Source: Streptomyces sp. A 4/2 (lineage in GTDB: Bacteria; Actinomycetota; Actinomycetes; Streptomycetales; Streptomycetaceae). From it: a stretch of DNA of 64,000 nt. The notes beneath the pieces are model-generated. The model did not search any database, was not told where the DNA came from, and was given only the letters and a program-made list of their open reading frames with translations. The stretch is taken from contig NZ_CALNVW010000020.1 of NCBI RefSeq assembly GCF_940670765.1, positions 310,001 to 374,000 of the forward strand, read 5' to 3'. A program made the translations under genes and the position numbers. This document shows, in pieces, positions 15,943 through 24,038 of this stretch. Each line of letters opens with the position of its first letter. Within the stretch, counting starts at the first letter, position 1.

Positions 15943-16994
15943 GTGGCGCCGGACCGGCCCTCGACCACGTGGGCCGGGACCGCCCGAACCAGGGCCCTTC
16001 CCACGACCGCGTGGACCGGGAGCTGCTGGACCGGACGGCCGGGCGGGCGCTGCGCCGTATCGACGGCATGCGGCCGTCCTTCCGGCTGCCCGCGAACGTC
16101 ACGACGGACGCCGATCCCAACACCACGATCAAACCGCTGGGTGAACTGGCCGAACTGACCCACCTGATCGGCGCGCTGCACCCGCTGCCGGAGATCCGTG
16201 GCCTGGCCGACGACCTGTTCGCCTTTGCCTGGCAGGAGTCCCGGCACGGCGATCTCTTCGCCGATCTCGTCCGTGCCGAGCCGCAGGCCACGTACCCCGT
16301 GGAGCTCTACGGCATCTTCGCCCGCGCCGGGCTGCGGAACGCGTCCGTCGAGGACCTGGTGTCGACCACGACGCGGCTGCGCTGCTGGCGGGTGGCCCGC
16401 GAGGATCACACCCGGACGCTCGCGGTGCTCAATGCCGAGCGGCGGATCGGTCTCCCGCCCCACACCGACTTCGACGCCGTGCTCGCCAAGACCGGACTCG
16501 GTTCCCGGCCCGAACCGTGGGCGCTGGACCGCCGGGCCGTGTACGGCATCACCCACGACGTCTTCCACCTCACCGACTGGGGACGGGCCTGCCATCGGAT
16601 GCCCGCCGCGCTCGCCGACTACCTGCGGCTGTGGGTCCCGGCCTGGCTGGAGTGCTGGCTGGACGAACAACTGTGGGACCTGGCAGGCGAACTGCTCGCT
16701 GTATCGGCATGTCTACCCACCGCTCCGTACGACGCGTCGGCCTGGGAACGGCTGGCCACCGCGCAGGCACCGGACGGTGGTGTGCCCGAGTCGGGCACCG
16801 CACCACCGGCAGATGACTCCCCCGGCGACCCCGGCGACCCTGGCGAACCCGGCGACCCCGGCGAGGCCTTCAGGGCCTCCTACCACTCGACGCTGGTGAC
16901 CGCCTTCGCTGCCACTCTGGCCCGCGCCGGAGCACAGCCGGCCCCCGCCCACCCGGGCCCCGGACCCCTCACGGAAAGCGAGGCGACACCGTGA
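15939..16994 (+). CDS. DUF6895-like protein A with collagen-like Gly-Asp-Pro insert
   Basis: This 351-residue protein starts at a GTG overlapping the previous stop. It is paralogous to the next gene: both share 'KP(L/I)GEL', 'VLNAER(R/K)(I/L)GLP', 'DxxHxVFHLTxWG', 'ADYL.LW/Y(V/L)PAWLE' and 'AQAPDG'. I associate these with DUF6895, a domain without assigned function; that name is from memory. The recurring 'W..L...QAPDG' feature is reminiscent of alpha/alpha-toroid proteins such as terpenoid cyclases and prenyltransferases, but this is a weak analogy. Residues ~296-309 are a GDP/GEP repeat absent from the paralogue. Histidines in THDVFHLTDW and SYHSTLV are candidates for an active site. Confidence 0.8.
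   Translation: MSGAGPALDHVGRDRPNQGPSHDRVDRELLDRTAGRALRRIDGMRPSFRLPANVTTDADPNTTIKPLGELAELTHLIGALHPLPEIRGLADDLFAFAWQESRHGDLFADLVRAEPQATYPVELYGIFARAGLRNASVEDLVSTTTRLRCWRVAREDHTRTLAVLNAERRIGLPPHTDFDAVLAKTGLGSRPEPWALDRRAVYGITHDVFHLTDWGRACHRMPAALADYLRLWVPAWLECWLDEQLWDLAGELLAVSACLPTAPYDASAWERLATAQAPDGGVPESGTAPPADDSPGDPGDPGEPGDPGEAFRASYHSTLVTAFAATLARAGAQPAPAHPGPGPLTESEATP
16824..16865 (+). repeat. In-frame 9-bp tandem repeat encoding Gly-Asp/Glu-Pro
   Basis: Four and two-thirds copies of a GGCGACCCC-type unit encode GDP-GDP-GEP-GDP-GE. The copies differ mostly in third positions. This is a collagen-like linker near the C-terminus of the first DUF6895-like protein and is absent from its paralogue. 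Confidence 0.85.
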
Positions 16995-17914
16995 CCACCG
17001 CACCCCCCGCGCTCCTGCACGACGTCGGCGACCGGGCGCTGGCCTGGCTGGACGACAACCGCGATCTCTTCCGGCTGACCGAGGAGGACCGCACCACCGG
17101 CAGCTCCCTCGTCGAACGGCTCAAGCCGATCGGCGAGCTGGTGATCAACATGGGGGTGCTGTCCCGCGAGGGTGTGGCCGGGAGCCGGCAGCACGAACGG
17201 TCCACCAGCCTGCTCGACTTCGCATGGCGCGACCTCCTGGACGGCGGCAACGTGCTGGCCGGCCTCCAGTTCGACGAGCCCCTCTCGCCCGTGCCGCTGG
17301 AGATCTACGCGTGCTTCCACGAACTGGGATACCGGCACCCCGAGGTCGACAGCGGGATCGCCCTGTCCCGGCGCACCGAGAGCTGGCGGGCCCTGGAAAT
17401 GCTGCCCAACCGACGGCTCGGGGTGCTCAACGCCGAACGCAAGCTCGGACTCCCGCCGAGCAGTGACTTCGGCCGGGCACTGGCCGACAGCTGGCTGGGC
17501 AGGACCCCCGAGCCGTGGACCGTGCAGCTGCACATCGCGTACGACATCACGCACACCGTCTTCCACCTCACGAACTGGGGCGAGTCTCCGGAAGGCATCC
17601 CGCCCGCCGTCGCCGACTACCTGGCGCTGTACCTGCCCGCCTGGCTGGAGGACTGGGCCGAACTCAGGCACTGGGACCTGCTCGGTGAACTGCTCGTCGT
17701 GGACGCCTGTCTGCCCCGTCCCACACTCGACGGCGAGTTGTGGGAACAGTACGCCGCGGCCCAGGCACCGGACGGAGCGATGCCGGTCCAGCAGGCCATG
17801 CCGGAGGGCGACCGCGCCGAGGTGTTCGACTTCGTGCACCATCCGACGCTGGTCGCGGCCTTCGCGTCCGCCATGGCCACCTCCCGGGCCCTGTCGGCCG
17901 GGACCGCCGCGTGA
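16991..17914 (+). CDS. DUF6895-like protein B
   Basis: This 307-residue paralogue of the preceding gene has a GTG start inside the previous stop (GTGA). It shares the family blocks: KPIGELVINMG (~residue 37), FDEPLSPVPLEIYACFHELG, VLNAERKLGLP, YDITHTVFHLTNWG and EQYAAAQAPDGAMP. It keeps the histidines of ITHTVFHLTNW and HHPTLVAAF. The two paralogues are too different to be a recent duplication, so they probably form a heteromer or act in succession. No signal peptide is present. The function is unknown; alpha-helical toroid architecture is my inference. Confidence 0.8.
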   Translation: MTTAPPALLHDVGDRALAWLDDNRDLFRLTEEDRTTGSSLVERLKPIGELVINMGVLSREGVAGSRQHERSTSLLDFAWRDLLDGGNVLAGLQFDEPLSPVPLEIYACFHELGYRHPEVDSGIALSRRTESWRALEMLPNRRLGVLNAERKLGLPPSSDFGRALADSWLGRTPEPWTVQLHIAYDITHTVFHLTNWGESPEGIPPAVADYLALYLPAWLEDWAELRHWDLLGELLVVDACLPRPTLDGELWEQYAAAQAPDGAMPVQQAMPEGDRAEVFDFVHHPTLVAAFASAMATSRALSAGTAA

Positions 17915-18969
17915 GCGACGACGACACCGCACTGCGTGAACGTCTGGAGCACGCGCTGACGGAGGTCCGAGCCCCGGATGTCGTCCTCGCCGTCACCCGG
18001 AACCGTCGCCGGACCGTCGTCAGCGGCGGCACCACCCCGGCTCCCGTGCTGCCGCGTGCGTCTCTGCGTTACGAACTCGGCTCGCTGTCCAAGACGTTCA
18101 CCGGGTTGCTCCTCGCCGAACTGGACCGCTGCGGTGAACTGTCCGTCGACGACGCCGTCGCCGACCACCTGCCGCTGCCGCCCCGACTCCCCCGGTACGC
18201 GCGCCGCATCACCCTGCGGCACCTCGCCACCCACACCTCCGGACTGCCCCGCGTGCCCCGCGACATGATCGCCGGGGCGGTCCTGCGGCCGTACGCGAAC
18301 GGCTACGCGCACTACGACACCGGCCGGCTGCTGCACGCCTTCACCCGGACCCGCACCCGGCACGCCCCCGGCAGCCGCTGGCACTACTCCAACTTCGGTC
18401 TGGCACTGCTCGGTTCGGCCCTGGAGCACGCCACCGGCACGCGATACGCCGCCCTGCTGGCGGACCGGGTGCTGGAGCCGCTGCGGCTGACCGGTGCCAC
18501 CACGGACCCCGGCAGTGGTGACGGTGACGATTCCGCCTTCGGCGAGGCAACGGGCCATCGGAGCGACGGCCGCACCCCGCTGCCGCGTTCCGTGATGACC
18601 GGCTTCGCCCCGGCCGGAGCCGTCCGTGCCACCCCGGCGGACCTGCTCACGTACGCCGAGGCGCATCTGTACCCCGCTTCGACCCCGCTGGACGGTGCGC
18701 TGCGGAAGGTCCAGATCCCCCTGCTGCGGCGGGGGCTGGGGCACCGCCACACCCACACGCTCACCTGGTTCCGGCATCCGGCCCCGGGCGGCCCGATGTT
18801 CTTCCACGCCGGGGCCAGCTTCGGACAGCAGGTGTTCGCGGGGTACCACCCCGCTTCGGGCACCGGCATCGCCGGGACAGCGACCCGGCACGACCGCGCG
18901 TGCCGGATCGTCAAGACCGCGTACGCCCTGCTGTACGAACTGGGCTCCGTCACCCCGGCCGACGGCTGA
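17911..18969 (+). CDS. Serine beta-lactamase-like hydrolase (family S12 / class C type) without signal peptide
   Basis: This 352-residue protein carries all three active-site elements of the beta-lactamase/DD-peptidase fold: S58-L-S-K61 (SxxK), Y159-S-N161 (YxN) and H299-A-G301 (the KTG-equivalent of class C/S12 enzymes). Secreted relatives cut D-Ala-D-Ala or beta-lactams. Here the N-terminus (MSDDDTALRERLEHALTE) is acidic with no export signal, so the enzyme should act in the cytoplasm. Its start lies in the previous stop (GTGA). In a peptide cassette this points to peptide hydrolysis, D-residue processing or cyclisation instead of cell-wall work. It may equally be an esterase. Confidence 0.85.
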   Translation: MSDDDTALRERLEHALTEVRAPDVVLAVTRNRRRTVVSGGTTPAPVLPRASLRYELGSLSKTFTGLLLAELDRCGELSVDDAVADHLPLPPRLPRYARRITLRHLATHTSGLPRVPRDMIAGAVLRPYANGYAHYDTGRLLHAFTRTRTRHAPGSRWHYSNFGLALLGSALEHATGTRYAALLADRVLEPLRLTGATTDPGSGDGDDSAFGEATGHRSDGRTPLPRSVMTGFAPAGAVRATPADLLTYAEAHLYPASTPLDGALRKVQIPLLRRGLGHRHTHTLTWFRHPAPGGPMFFHAGASFGQQVFAGYHPASGTGIAGTATRHDRACRIVKTAYALLYELGSVTPADG

Positions 18970-19022
18970 GCCGCCTCTCCTTCCGGACGCCCCCGACCGG
19001 CCGGGGCAATCGGCTCAGGCAG

Positions 19023-19946
19023 TCACCCGTTCATGGCCGAAGACATGTTCGCGGCCCACTCCCAGGGGGCAGCTGTCCCGCCCGGGTCGGAATTGAAGTA
19101 CTCCCATCCCGCTACGCCGCCGAAGTCCCCGTACTCCTTGGAGAGTTGGGAGACGGTCGATGTGAGCGTGTCCATGGGGACGTATCCGCTGCCGCAGTTG
19201 GCCGGGTTGGTCAGGGTGCCCGCCACCACCTTCGAGGCCGGGACGACCCCGTGTCCGACGATGCCCTCGTAGCCCGCGGGGCTGTCCAGCGATCCCCAGC
19301 CGCAGTAGAACTGCGCGTTGAACCAGCTGATGGATGATCCCTTGTCCCGGTAGAGGGCGTCGTAGCCGAACCCGGAGAGGTTCCCTCCCCCGTTCAGGGC
19401 CGTGGCGACGGGCGCCAGAGTGACGAGGAAGCCGTCACCGAAGTCGCTGTGCAACTGGTCGATGACCCGTTCGACGCCGGCCAGGGACATGCCCTCTTCG
19501 ACATCGAGGTCCAGACCGTCCAGGTGGTGGGTGGACACGACGTTCTTGAGCTTCGGGTAGTAGGTGTCGAAGTCGCTGTCCAGCCGCTGGAAGCTGCCCA
19601 CCGCGGCGCCACCCACCATGCCCAGTACGTGAACGCCCTTGCTCTGCACCGCCGCCAGATCGCTCCACATCTGGTCGAACTTGGCGTCGTCGGGTGAGTT
19701 GTCGTTGAGCGTGACGCTGCCGTCACCGTTGAGGTGGACGGCGCCGACGATCACGTCCGTGACACCCGTGTCGTGGTCGGTCAGTTCCTTGGGAGAGACG
19801 TACGAGCCGTTGTCGAACTGGGTCTGGTAGTAGACGACCACGCGGTGATCCGCCGCGGCCTGCGCCGATGCTGCCGTCGCCAGGGGGCCCGCCAAAGCGA
19901 CGGCCACCGCCAATGACAACGTTGTCGACAATCTCCTCAAGCGCAT
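19023..19946 (-). CDS. Secreted GH18 glycosidase (chitinase / endo-beta-N-acetylglucosaminidase type)
   Basis: This 307-residue protein has a signal peptide (MRLRRLSTTLSLAVAVALAG, cleaved near ASA-QAA) and a TIM-barrel GH18 catalytic motif DGLDLDVEE, in which the last Glu is the proton donor. The small single-domain form with no carbohydrate-binding module resembles endo-beta-N-acetylglucosaminidases such as Endo-H, or small chitinases; I cannot separate the two. The ATG at 19946 follows AAGGAG with an 8-bp gap, better than an upstream frame-compatible start at 19979. It may act with the GH110 and GH101 enzymes elsewhere in the window on complex glycans. Confidence 0.88.
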   Translation of the reverse strand: MRLRRLSTTLSLAVAVALAGPLATAASAQAAADHRVVVYYQTQFDNGSYVSPKELTDHDTGVTDVIVGAVHLNGDGSVTLNDNSPDDAKFDQMWSDLAAVQSKGVHVLGMVGGAAVGSFQRLDSDFDTYYPKLKNVVSTHHLDGLDLDVEEGMSLAGVERVIDQLHSDFGDGFLVTLAPVATALNGGGNLSGFGYDALYRDKGSSISWFNAQFYCGWGSLDSPAGYEGIVGHGVVPASKVVAGTLTNPANCGSGYVPMDTLTSTVSQLSKEYGDFGGVAGWEYFNSDPGGTAAPWEWAANMSSAMNG

Positions 19947-20107
19947 GACCCGTCTCCTTGTGTGGGGGGAAAGTGCCATGAAAGCGTGTTTCGGCCCGGC
20001 TCACAAGCCCGCCCGGTCTCCCACGCCGTGACCGGAGTTGACGTCCGGTTCCGGCCATCTCCCGCATGGGCCGCCGGTCCCACGGCCGGCGGAGCTACCC
20101 TGCCGGC

Positions 20108-20652
20108 ATGCCATCCGGGCAGGGCGGATTCACGATCCGCGGCAACCGTCGGTACGTAGAAGAGTCCCTGGTCATCGAGGCAGGCCTCGCCAGAGCCCTC
20201 GACGAGCACCCGGACGAGCCCCAGGGCGACACCCTCCGCGTGCAGGTCCAGCCGCTGCTCGATGCGGCAGATCGACTGTCCGCACGTGAAGGGCCGTACG
20301 CAGCCCGGGAGTTGCTGCTCCGCGAGGTACGGCAGTACACGCGCTGGCTGCGCGCGGTCGACCTCGGCCTCGCGGACACGGGCGCTGGGCGCGGTGCGGC
20401 GCCGCCGTACCGAACGGCACCGGTCCCGCGCGGAGGCGGGCTGGGACCGGGTCAGGACGCTGCGTGGTACGGGTCGTCCTCGATCTCCACCGGCACGTGC
20501 TGCTGCGCCATCTGGAGCTCGGCGTACCGCGCGACCCCGCGGCGGAACGCCGCCTCTGGGACGACCTCACGCAGTTCTATCTGCGCTACATGCCGTTCGT
20601 CCCCGCGCAGGTGGTGTCTCCCGGAGTTCCTTCCGGACCACCGACGCCGTAA
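20108..20652 (+). pseudogene. Uncharacterised gene broken by two frameshifts
   Basis: Coding-type codon bias moves through all three frames without interruption: frame 20108 (MPSGQGGFTIRGNRRYVEES ... YTRWLRAVDLGLAD) to about 20375, then the next frame to about 20460 (LGAVRRRRTERHRSRAEAGW), then the third frame to the stop at 20652 (LDLHRHVLLRHLELGVPRD ... TQFYLRYMPFVPAQ). Each step is +1, so two single-base insertions (or equivalent deletions) would explain it. Joined, the product would be about 180 residues, charged and helical. I do not recognise the family. Sequencing error is possible, but two events in 100 bp favour a decayed gene. Confidence 0.65.
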
Positions 20653-20688
20653 GCCCCGGCCGGTGTGGTCACACTTCCGGCCGGGGCT
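20652..20688. terminator. Bidirectional terminator
   Basis: A perfect 12-bp inverted repeat (AGCCCCGGCCGG at 20652-20663, complement at 20677-20688) with a 13-base loop that can itself form a TGTG/CACA hairpin. It lies between the convergent pseudogene and LysM gene. Confidence 0.8.
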
Positions 20689-20711
20689 GCGCTGCGGGTG
20701 GAGCGGGTCGA

Positions 20712-21503
20712 TCAGTACGGGCCGTTCACGTTGTCGATCGAGCCGTACGTGGCGGCGGCGTAGTTGCACGCGGCCGTGATGTTGGCGACCGGGTCGTAGC
20801 TGTCCATCGACGTGCCGGCCACGTGGTACGTCTGGAACGTCGGAGCGATGACCTGGAGCAGACCCTTCGACGGGGTTCCGGCCACGGCGTTGGAGTCCCA
20901 GTTGTTGATGGCCTGCGGGTTGCCCGAGGACTCACGCATCACGTTGCGGTAGATGCCGTCGTAGGTGCCGGGGATGTTGTGCGCGCTCATGATGTCCAGC
21001 GACTGCTTGATCCAGCCGTCCAGGTTGTTGGCGTACGTCTTCGTGGTGGCCGGGGTCGCGGTGGTCGCACCGGTCGACGCGTTCCGGGCGTCGGCCTGGG
21101 TGGCGCTGTGACCCGCGGTGGATCCGGCCGTCGCCTCCGACGCGGCCTTCTCGCCGAGCGTCAGCTTGAGGCCGGGGAGAATCAGCGAGGGGTTGCCGCC
21201 GACGGCCTCACGGTTGTCCTGGTACAGCTTCTTCCAGCCGCCGCCCACGGAGTGGGCCTGTGCGATCTTGGAAAGGGAGTCGCCCGAGACCACGGTGTAG
21301 GTCGCGGAGCTTCCCTTCTGAGTGGCGCCGGTCGCTGCCGGAGCAGATTCGGCGGCGACATGCTGTGCCGACGGCGTCGCCGCCGAGGCGCTGGTCGCGG
21401 CCACCAGCGGGATCGCCAGTGCGGCGCTGCCGGTGCCCACCGCGATGAGGCGTCGGGCGAGGCGGCTGTTCATGGGACGACGGTTCTTACCCAGTACGGG
21501 CAT
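20712..21503 (-). CDS. Secreted LysM / soluble lytic transglycosylase-like cell-wall protein
   Basis: This 263-residue protein has a signal peptide (LIAVGTGSAALAIPLVAATSASA, of which GSAALAIPLVA is the core), a LysM domain that binds peptidoglycan (YTVVSGDSLSKIAQAHSVGG, about residues 70-115), an Ala/Thr-rich linker, and a C-terminal transglycosylase-like domain (VMRESSGNPQAINNWDSNA, with the likely catalytic Glu in MRESSG, then SKGLLQVIAPTFQ). It should cleave or remodel peptidoglycan during growth or spore germination. AGAGGAAA lies 9 bp upstream of the ATG. Its long 5' leader carries a c-di-AMP riboswitch, the usual control for such genes in Streptomyces. Confidence 0.93.
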   Translation of the reverse strand: MPVLGKNRRPMNSRLARRLIAVGTGSAALAIPLVAATSASAATPSAQHVAAESAPAATGATQKGSSATYTVVSGDSLSKIAQAHSVGGGWKKLYQDNREAVGGNPSLILPGLKLTLGEKAASEATAGSTAGHSATQADARNASTGATTATPATTKTYANNLDGWIKQSLDIMSAHNIPGTYDGIYRNVMRESSGNPQAINNWDSNAVAGTPSKGLLQVIAPTFQTYHVAGTSMDSYDPVANITAACNYAAATYGSIDNVNGPY

Positions 21504-21520
21504 GACGAATTTCCTCTCCG

Positions 21521-21690
21521 TCGCCTACGAGGTGAGCTGTCGGGTTCGGGCTGGAGATGCCCGGCCGCACGTGGAGTGCGACTTAACCCCAAGCCGGTCC
21601 GTGTTCCGGATCGGCGTCTTACCTGGGTTCCCCGCTCCTGCCATAGGTGAGTGGGTTGGGTTTTCCGGACAGCGGCAGGATTCGGCGGTC
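21521..21690 (-). ncRNA. ydaO-yuaA-type c-di-AMP riboswitch
   Basis: On the minus strand the leader contains, in order, CGGAAAACCCAACCC, GCAGGAGCGGGGAACCCAGG, GGCTTGGGGTTAAGTCGCAC, CCCGAACCCGACAGCTCACC and CTCGTAGGCG, ending 17 bp before the LysM start. This ordered set is what I know from Streptomyces ydaO riboswitches ahead of rpf and LysM genes. In the known cases c-di-AMP binding turns these genes off, tying wall hydrolase synthesis to turgor and growth state. Exact ends are approximate. Confidence 0.9.
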
Positions 21691-21707
21691 CGTCCGGATC
21701 GAACGAG

Positions 21708-21737
21708 AACGTAAGCGAGAAGGCCGAGACAAAACAA
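21708..21737 (-). promoter_or_regulatory. Candidate vegetative promoter for the riboswitch/LysM transcript
   Basis: Minus-strand TTGTTT (21732-21737), 18-bp spacer, TACGTT (21708-21713), placed just ahead of the riboswitch. It fits the Streptomyces housekeeping pattern TTGxxx-N17/18-TAxxxT. Confidence 0.45.
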
Positions 21738-22507
21738 GTCCCGAATACGGAGCGCTATGGCATGTCTGAATCCGGGCGGAATGGATTCGCATTCCCTCCC
21801 TAGATCAAACAGCTCAACTTTCCTTCCCTGCGGGGGAGGTGGCCGCGAGGGCCTGATCGGCGGTCCGCCGACGCCGTGACGCAGATCATGACCGCGCGGA
21901 AATCATCGCCTCAATCAACCGCCACAAAGTGCAACAAACCATCATAGAACCGCAGATGCCACCCCTAGTAACAAACCAGACAAATGCCCCATAAGCATTC
22001 AGGGAGTCGAAGGCCTCTCGCCACCCATGAGGGCGGATCTGCGCGATTGCGCACCCCTGCCCCACCGGCACCCGACCGACACCCGACCGGACCCGACCTC
22101 ACCGATACGGTCGAATTGACCGCGCGAGCCTCGTTCCTGACTACCTGTCGCGTCGCAACTCCCGCCCCGTACACACTTCAAAAGACAGAGAGGCGGCCCC
22201 GTATGAGACAGAGAGACGGCTCCGCATTCCCGTGTGCGGGGCGGAATTCCACCGCCGAGACCGCGAGTTCCGCACCGACCGACCAATGGACCTCTCATAG
22301 GTTCTGCCGTCATTCGATCGGGAGTCAGGAACGGTTTCCGCACTTCGCCTTAGCGGGCAAGTGATCAAATGCGAAGCCGATCCCCTTGCGATGCCGCTCG
22401 CGAATTGGAACCCAGGCCGGTGATCCGGCCGCTGCCGAGTGCGTCCGCCCGCAGTCGACGGCCACCACCGTCGCGGCCCTCTGCCGCACCCCGGCCGTCC
22501 GGCGGGC
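21738..22507. other. Gene-free region between riboswitch promoter and permease gene
   Basis: About 770 bp. The part 21880-22010 is unusually AT-rich for this genome (runs such as CAATCAACC and AACAAACCATCATAG) and probably holds regulatory sites of the LysM promoter. A TTGACC at about 22115 and a short frame from the ATG at 22203 (53 codons, poor codon bias) are visible but not convincing as a gene. No RNA gene is recognised. Confidence 0.45.
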
Positions 22508-23971
22508 TCAGGCCTGTGGACTCGCACCGAGGCCACCGCGGGCGCGCCGTACGAGGGTCACGTAGACGGCCGAGGCCACGGCGATGCCGACCGGCAGGGC
22601 GAGGTCCACCCCGCCCAGGGCTCGGGCGAGCGGGCCCGTGTACAGGGTGTTCACGCTGAGGGCAGCCGCGGCCGTGCCCGTCGTGAGCGCCAGGGCGCCG
22701 GCCCGGTTGACGCCTCCGGTGAACCAGAAGGGGCTGCCCGGACTCTCGTCGGTCAGCGCGGGACCGTCGTAGCGGTTGCGGCGCAGCAGGATGTCCATGG
22801 CGTAGACGGCCATGCTGGGACCGAGCAGGACGACGGTGAGCTGGAGGACGTTGCTGACGGTGTCCAGGAAGTTGGACACCAGCAGCGCGTAGAGGGTCAG
22901 CGCGACGCCGAGGACTCCATCGGCGATGACGCTGAGGGAACGACGGACGCGCAGGCCCACGGCCTGGAGAGCCAGCCCGGAGCTGTAGGCGGTCATGGCG
23001 TTGATGGAGATCGTGCCGAGCACCAAGGCCAGCAGGAAGAACGGGGTGAACCAGTGGGGCAGGATCGTCTCCAGCGCGCTCCGCGGATCGGTCATGTCGA
23101 CCGTGGTCGCGGCGAACGCACCCAGTGAGCAGACGACGACGCCGGGCAGGAATCCGCCGAGCGCGGTCCAGCCCACGATCGCCTTCGGGGATGTCGTACG
23201 GGGCAGGTAGCGGGAGAAGTCGGCGCTGTTGGTGTACGAGAGCGGGCCCGAGGCGATGAGGGTGACACCACCGGCGAGGGCCGCCCACAGCGCGCCGCCG
23301 GTCAGCGGCTTCGCGGGTTGGTAGCCGAAGTCGGCGTGCCCGAGCACGCTGAAGGCCACGACGGCGAAGGCGGCACCGAGGACGACGGTGATCGGGAGGT
23401 ACAGCTTCACGATCATGGCGTGCCCGTAGACGCTGATGGTCAGGGTGAGCGCGGCGATGATCACCACGACGACGATCTTGACCCCCGTGTTCGGCGTGAT
23501 CCCGGCCTTCTCGACGAGCGAGAAGGCTGCCAGCGCGGCGGCGGCCAGATTGAGGGCGATGTAGCAGATACAGATCATCCAGCCGACCACCGCGATGTTC
23601 ACCCGGTTGCCGCGTACCCCGAACATCGCCCGCATGATCACCTCGCTCGGCGTGCCCGAGGCCGGGCCCGAGACGGCGAGCAGGCCGACCGGCACCCAGA
23701 ACAGATTGCCCACGACGATCACGGCGAGCGCCTGCCCCAGGCTCAGGCCCAGCAGGATCAGCGCGCCGCCGACCACCAGGCTCAGATAGTTGACGTTCGC
23801 CGCCGCCCAGACGGCGAACAGGTCCCGGGCGCGGCCGTGGCGTTCCCGGTCGGGAATGTGGTCGATGCCGTGCACCTCGATGCGGCCCGCCCGGTCCGAC
23901 GGCGCCGGTATGCCGTCTGCACCCGGCGTGCCGTGGACGGTCGGGGGCGGGTCGGGGATCGTGGACGCCAT
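22508..23971 (-). CDS. NCS1-family purine/cytosine permease
   Basis: This 487-residue membrane protein has about 12 hydrophobic segments. Family features are AANVNYLSLVVGGALILLG (helix 1 region), the GTPSEVIMRAMFGVRGN segment typical of cytosine/purine/hydantoin permeases, and SYTNSADFSRYLPR in the middle, an NCS1 hallmark. It should import a nucleobase-like compound with protons or sodium. GGAGG lies 7 bp before the ATG at 23971. It is divergent from a TetR regulator that is followed by an amidohydrolase, so import followed by hydrolysis of a cyclic amide or related compound is the likely pathway. Confidence 0.9.
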   Translation of the reverse strand: MASTIPDPPPTVHGTPGADGIPAPSDRAGRIEVHGIDHIPDRERHGRARDLFAVWAAANVNYLSLVVGGALILLGLSLGQALAVIVVGNLFWVPVGLLAVSGPASGTPSEVIMRAMFGVRGNRVNIAVVGWMICICYIALNLAAAALAAFSLVEKAGITPNTGVKIVVVVIIAALTLTISVYGHAMIVKLYLPITVVLGAAFAVVAFSVLGHADFGYQPAKPLTGGALWAALAGGVTLIASGPLSYTNSADFSRYLPRTTSPKAIVGWTALGGFLPGVVVCSLGAFAATTVDMTDPRSALETILPHWFTPFFLLALVLGTISINAMTAYSSGLALQAVGLRVRRSLSVIADGVLGVALTLYALLVSNFLDTVSNVLQLTVVLLGPSMAVYAMDILLRRNRYDGPALTDESPGSPFWFTGGVNRAGALALTTGTAAAALSVNTLYTGPLARALGGVDLALPVGIAVASAVYVTLVRRARGGLGASPQA

Positions 23972-24002
23972 GGAGCCCTCCGGGTTCGGTCGTACCGCCT
24001 GC

Positions 24003-24031
24003 TTGCTTATTGGTCGCATACTCAATAGCGT
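24003..24031 (+). promoter_or_regulatory. Leaderless promoter of the TetR gene
   Basis: TTGCTT (24003-24008), 17-bp spacer, TAGCGT (24026-24031), then 7 bp to the ATG at 24039. This is the best-formed promoter in the window and has no ribosome site downstream. Confidence 0.7.
24008..24027. promoter_or_regulatory. Candidate TetR operator between permease and regulator
   Basis: Inverted repeat TATTG-N10-CAATA lying exactly between the -35 and -10 elements of the regulator promoter and 37 bp from the permease start. A bound TetR dimer would block its own promoter and probably the divergent one. Confidence 0.55.
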
Positions 24032-24038
24032 TGCGGTC

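Noticed and set aside
21984..22364. 126-codon plus-strand frame, including a 53-codon part from 22203
   Set aside because: Poor codon bias, no convincing ribosome site, no family resemblance; the region is more likely regulatory.
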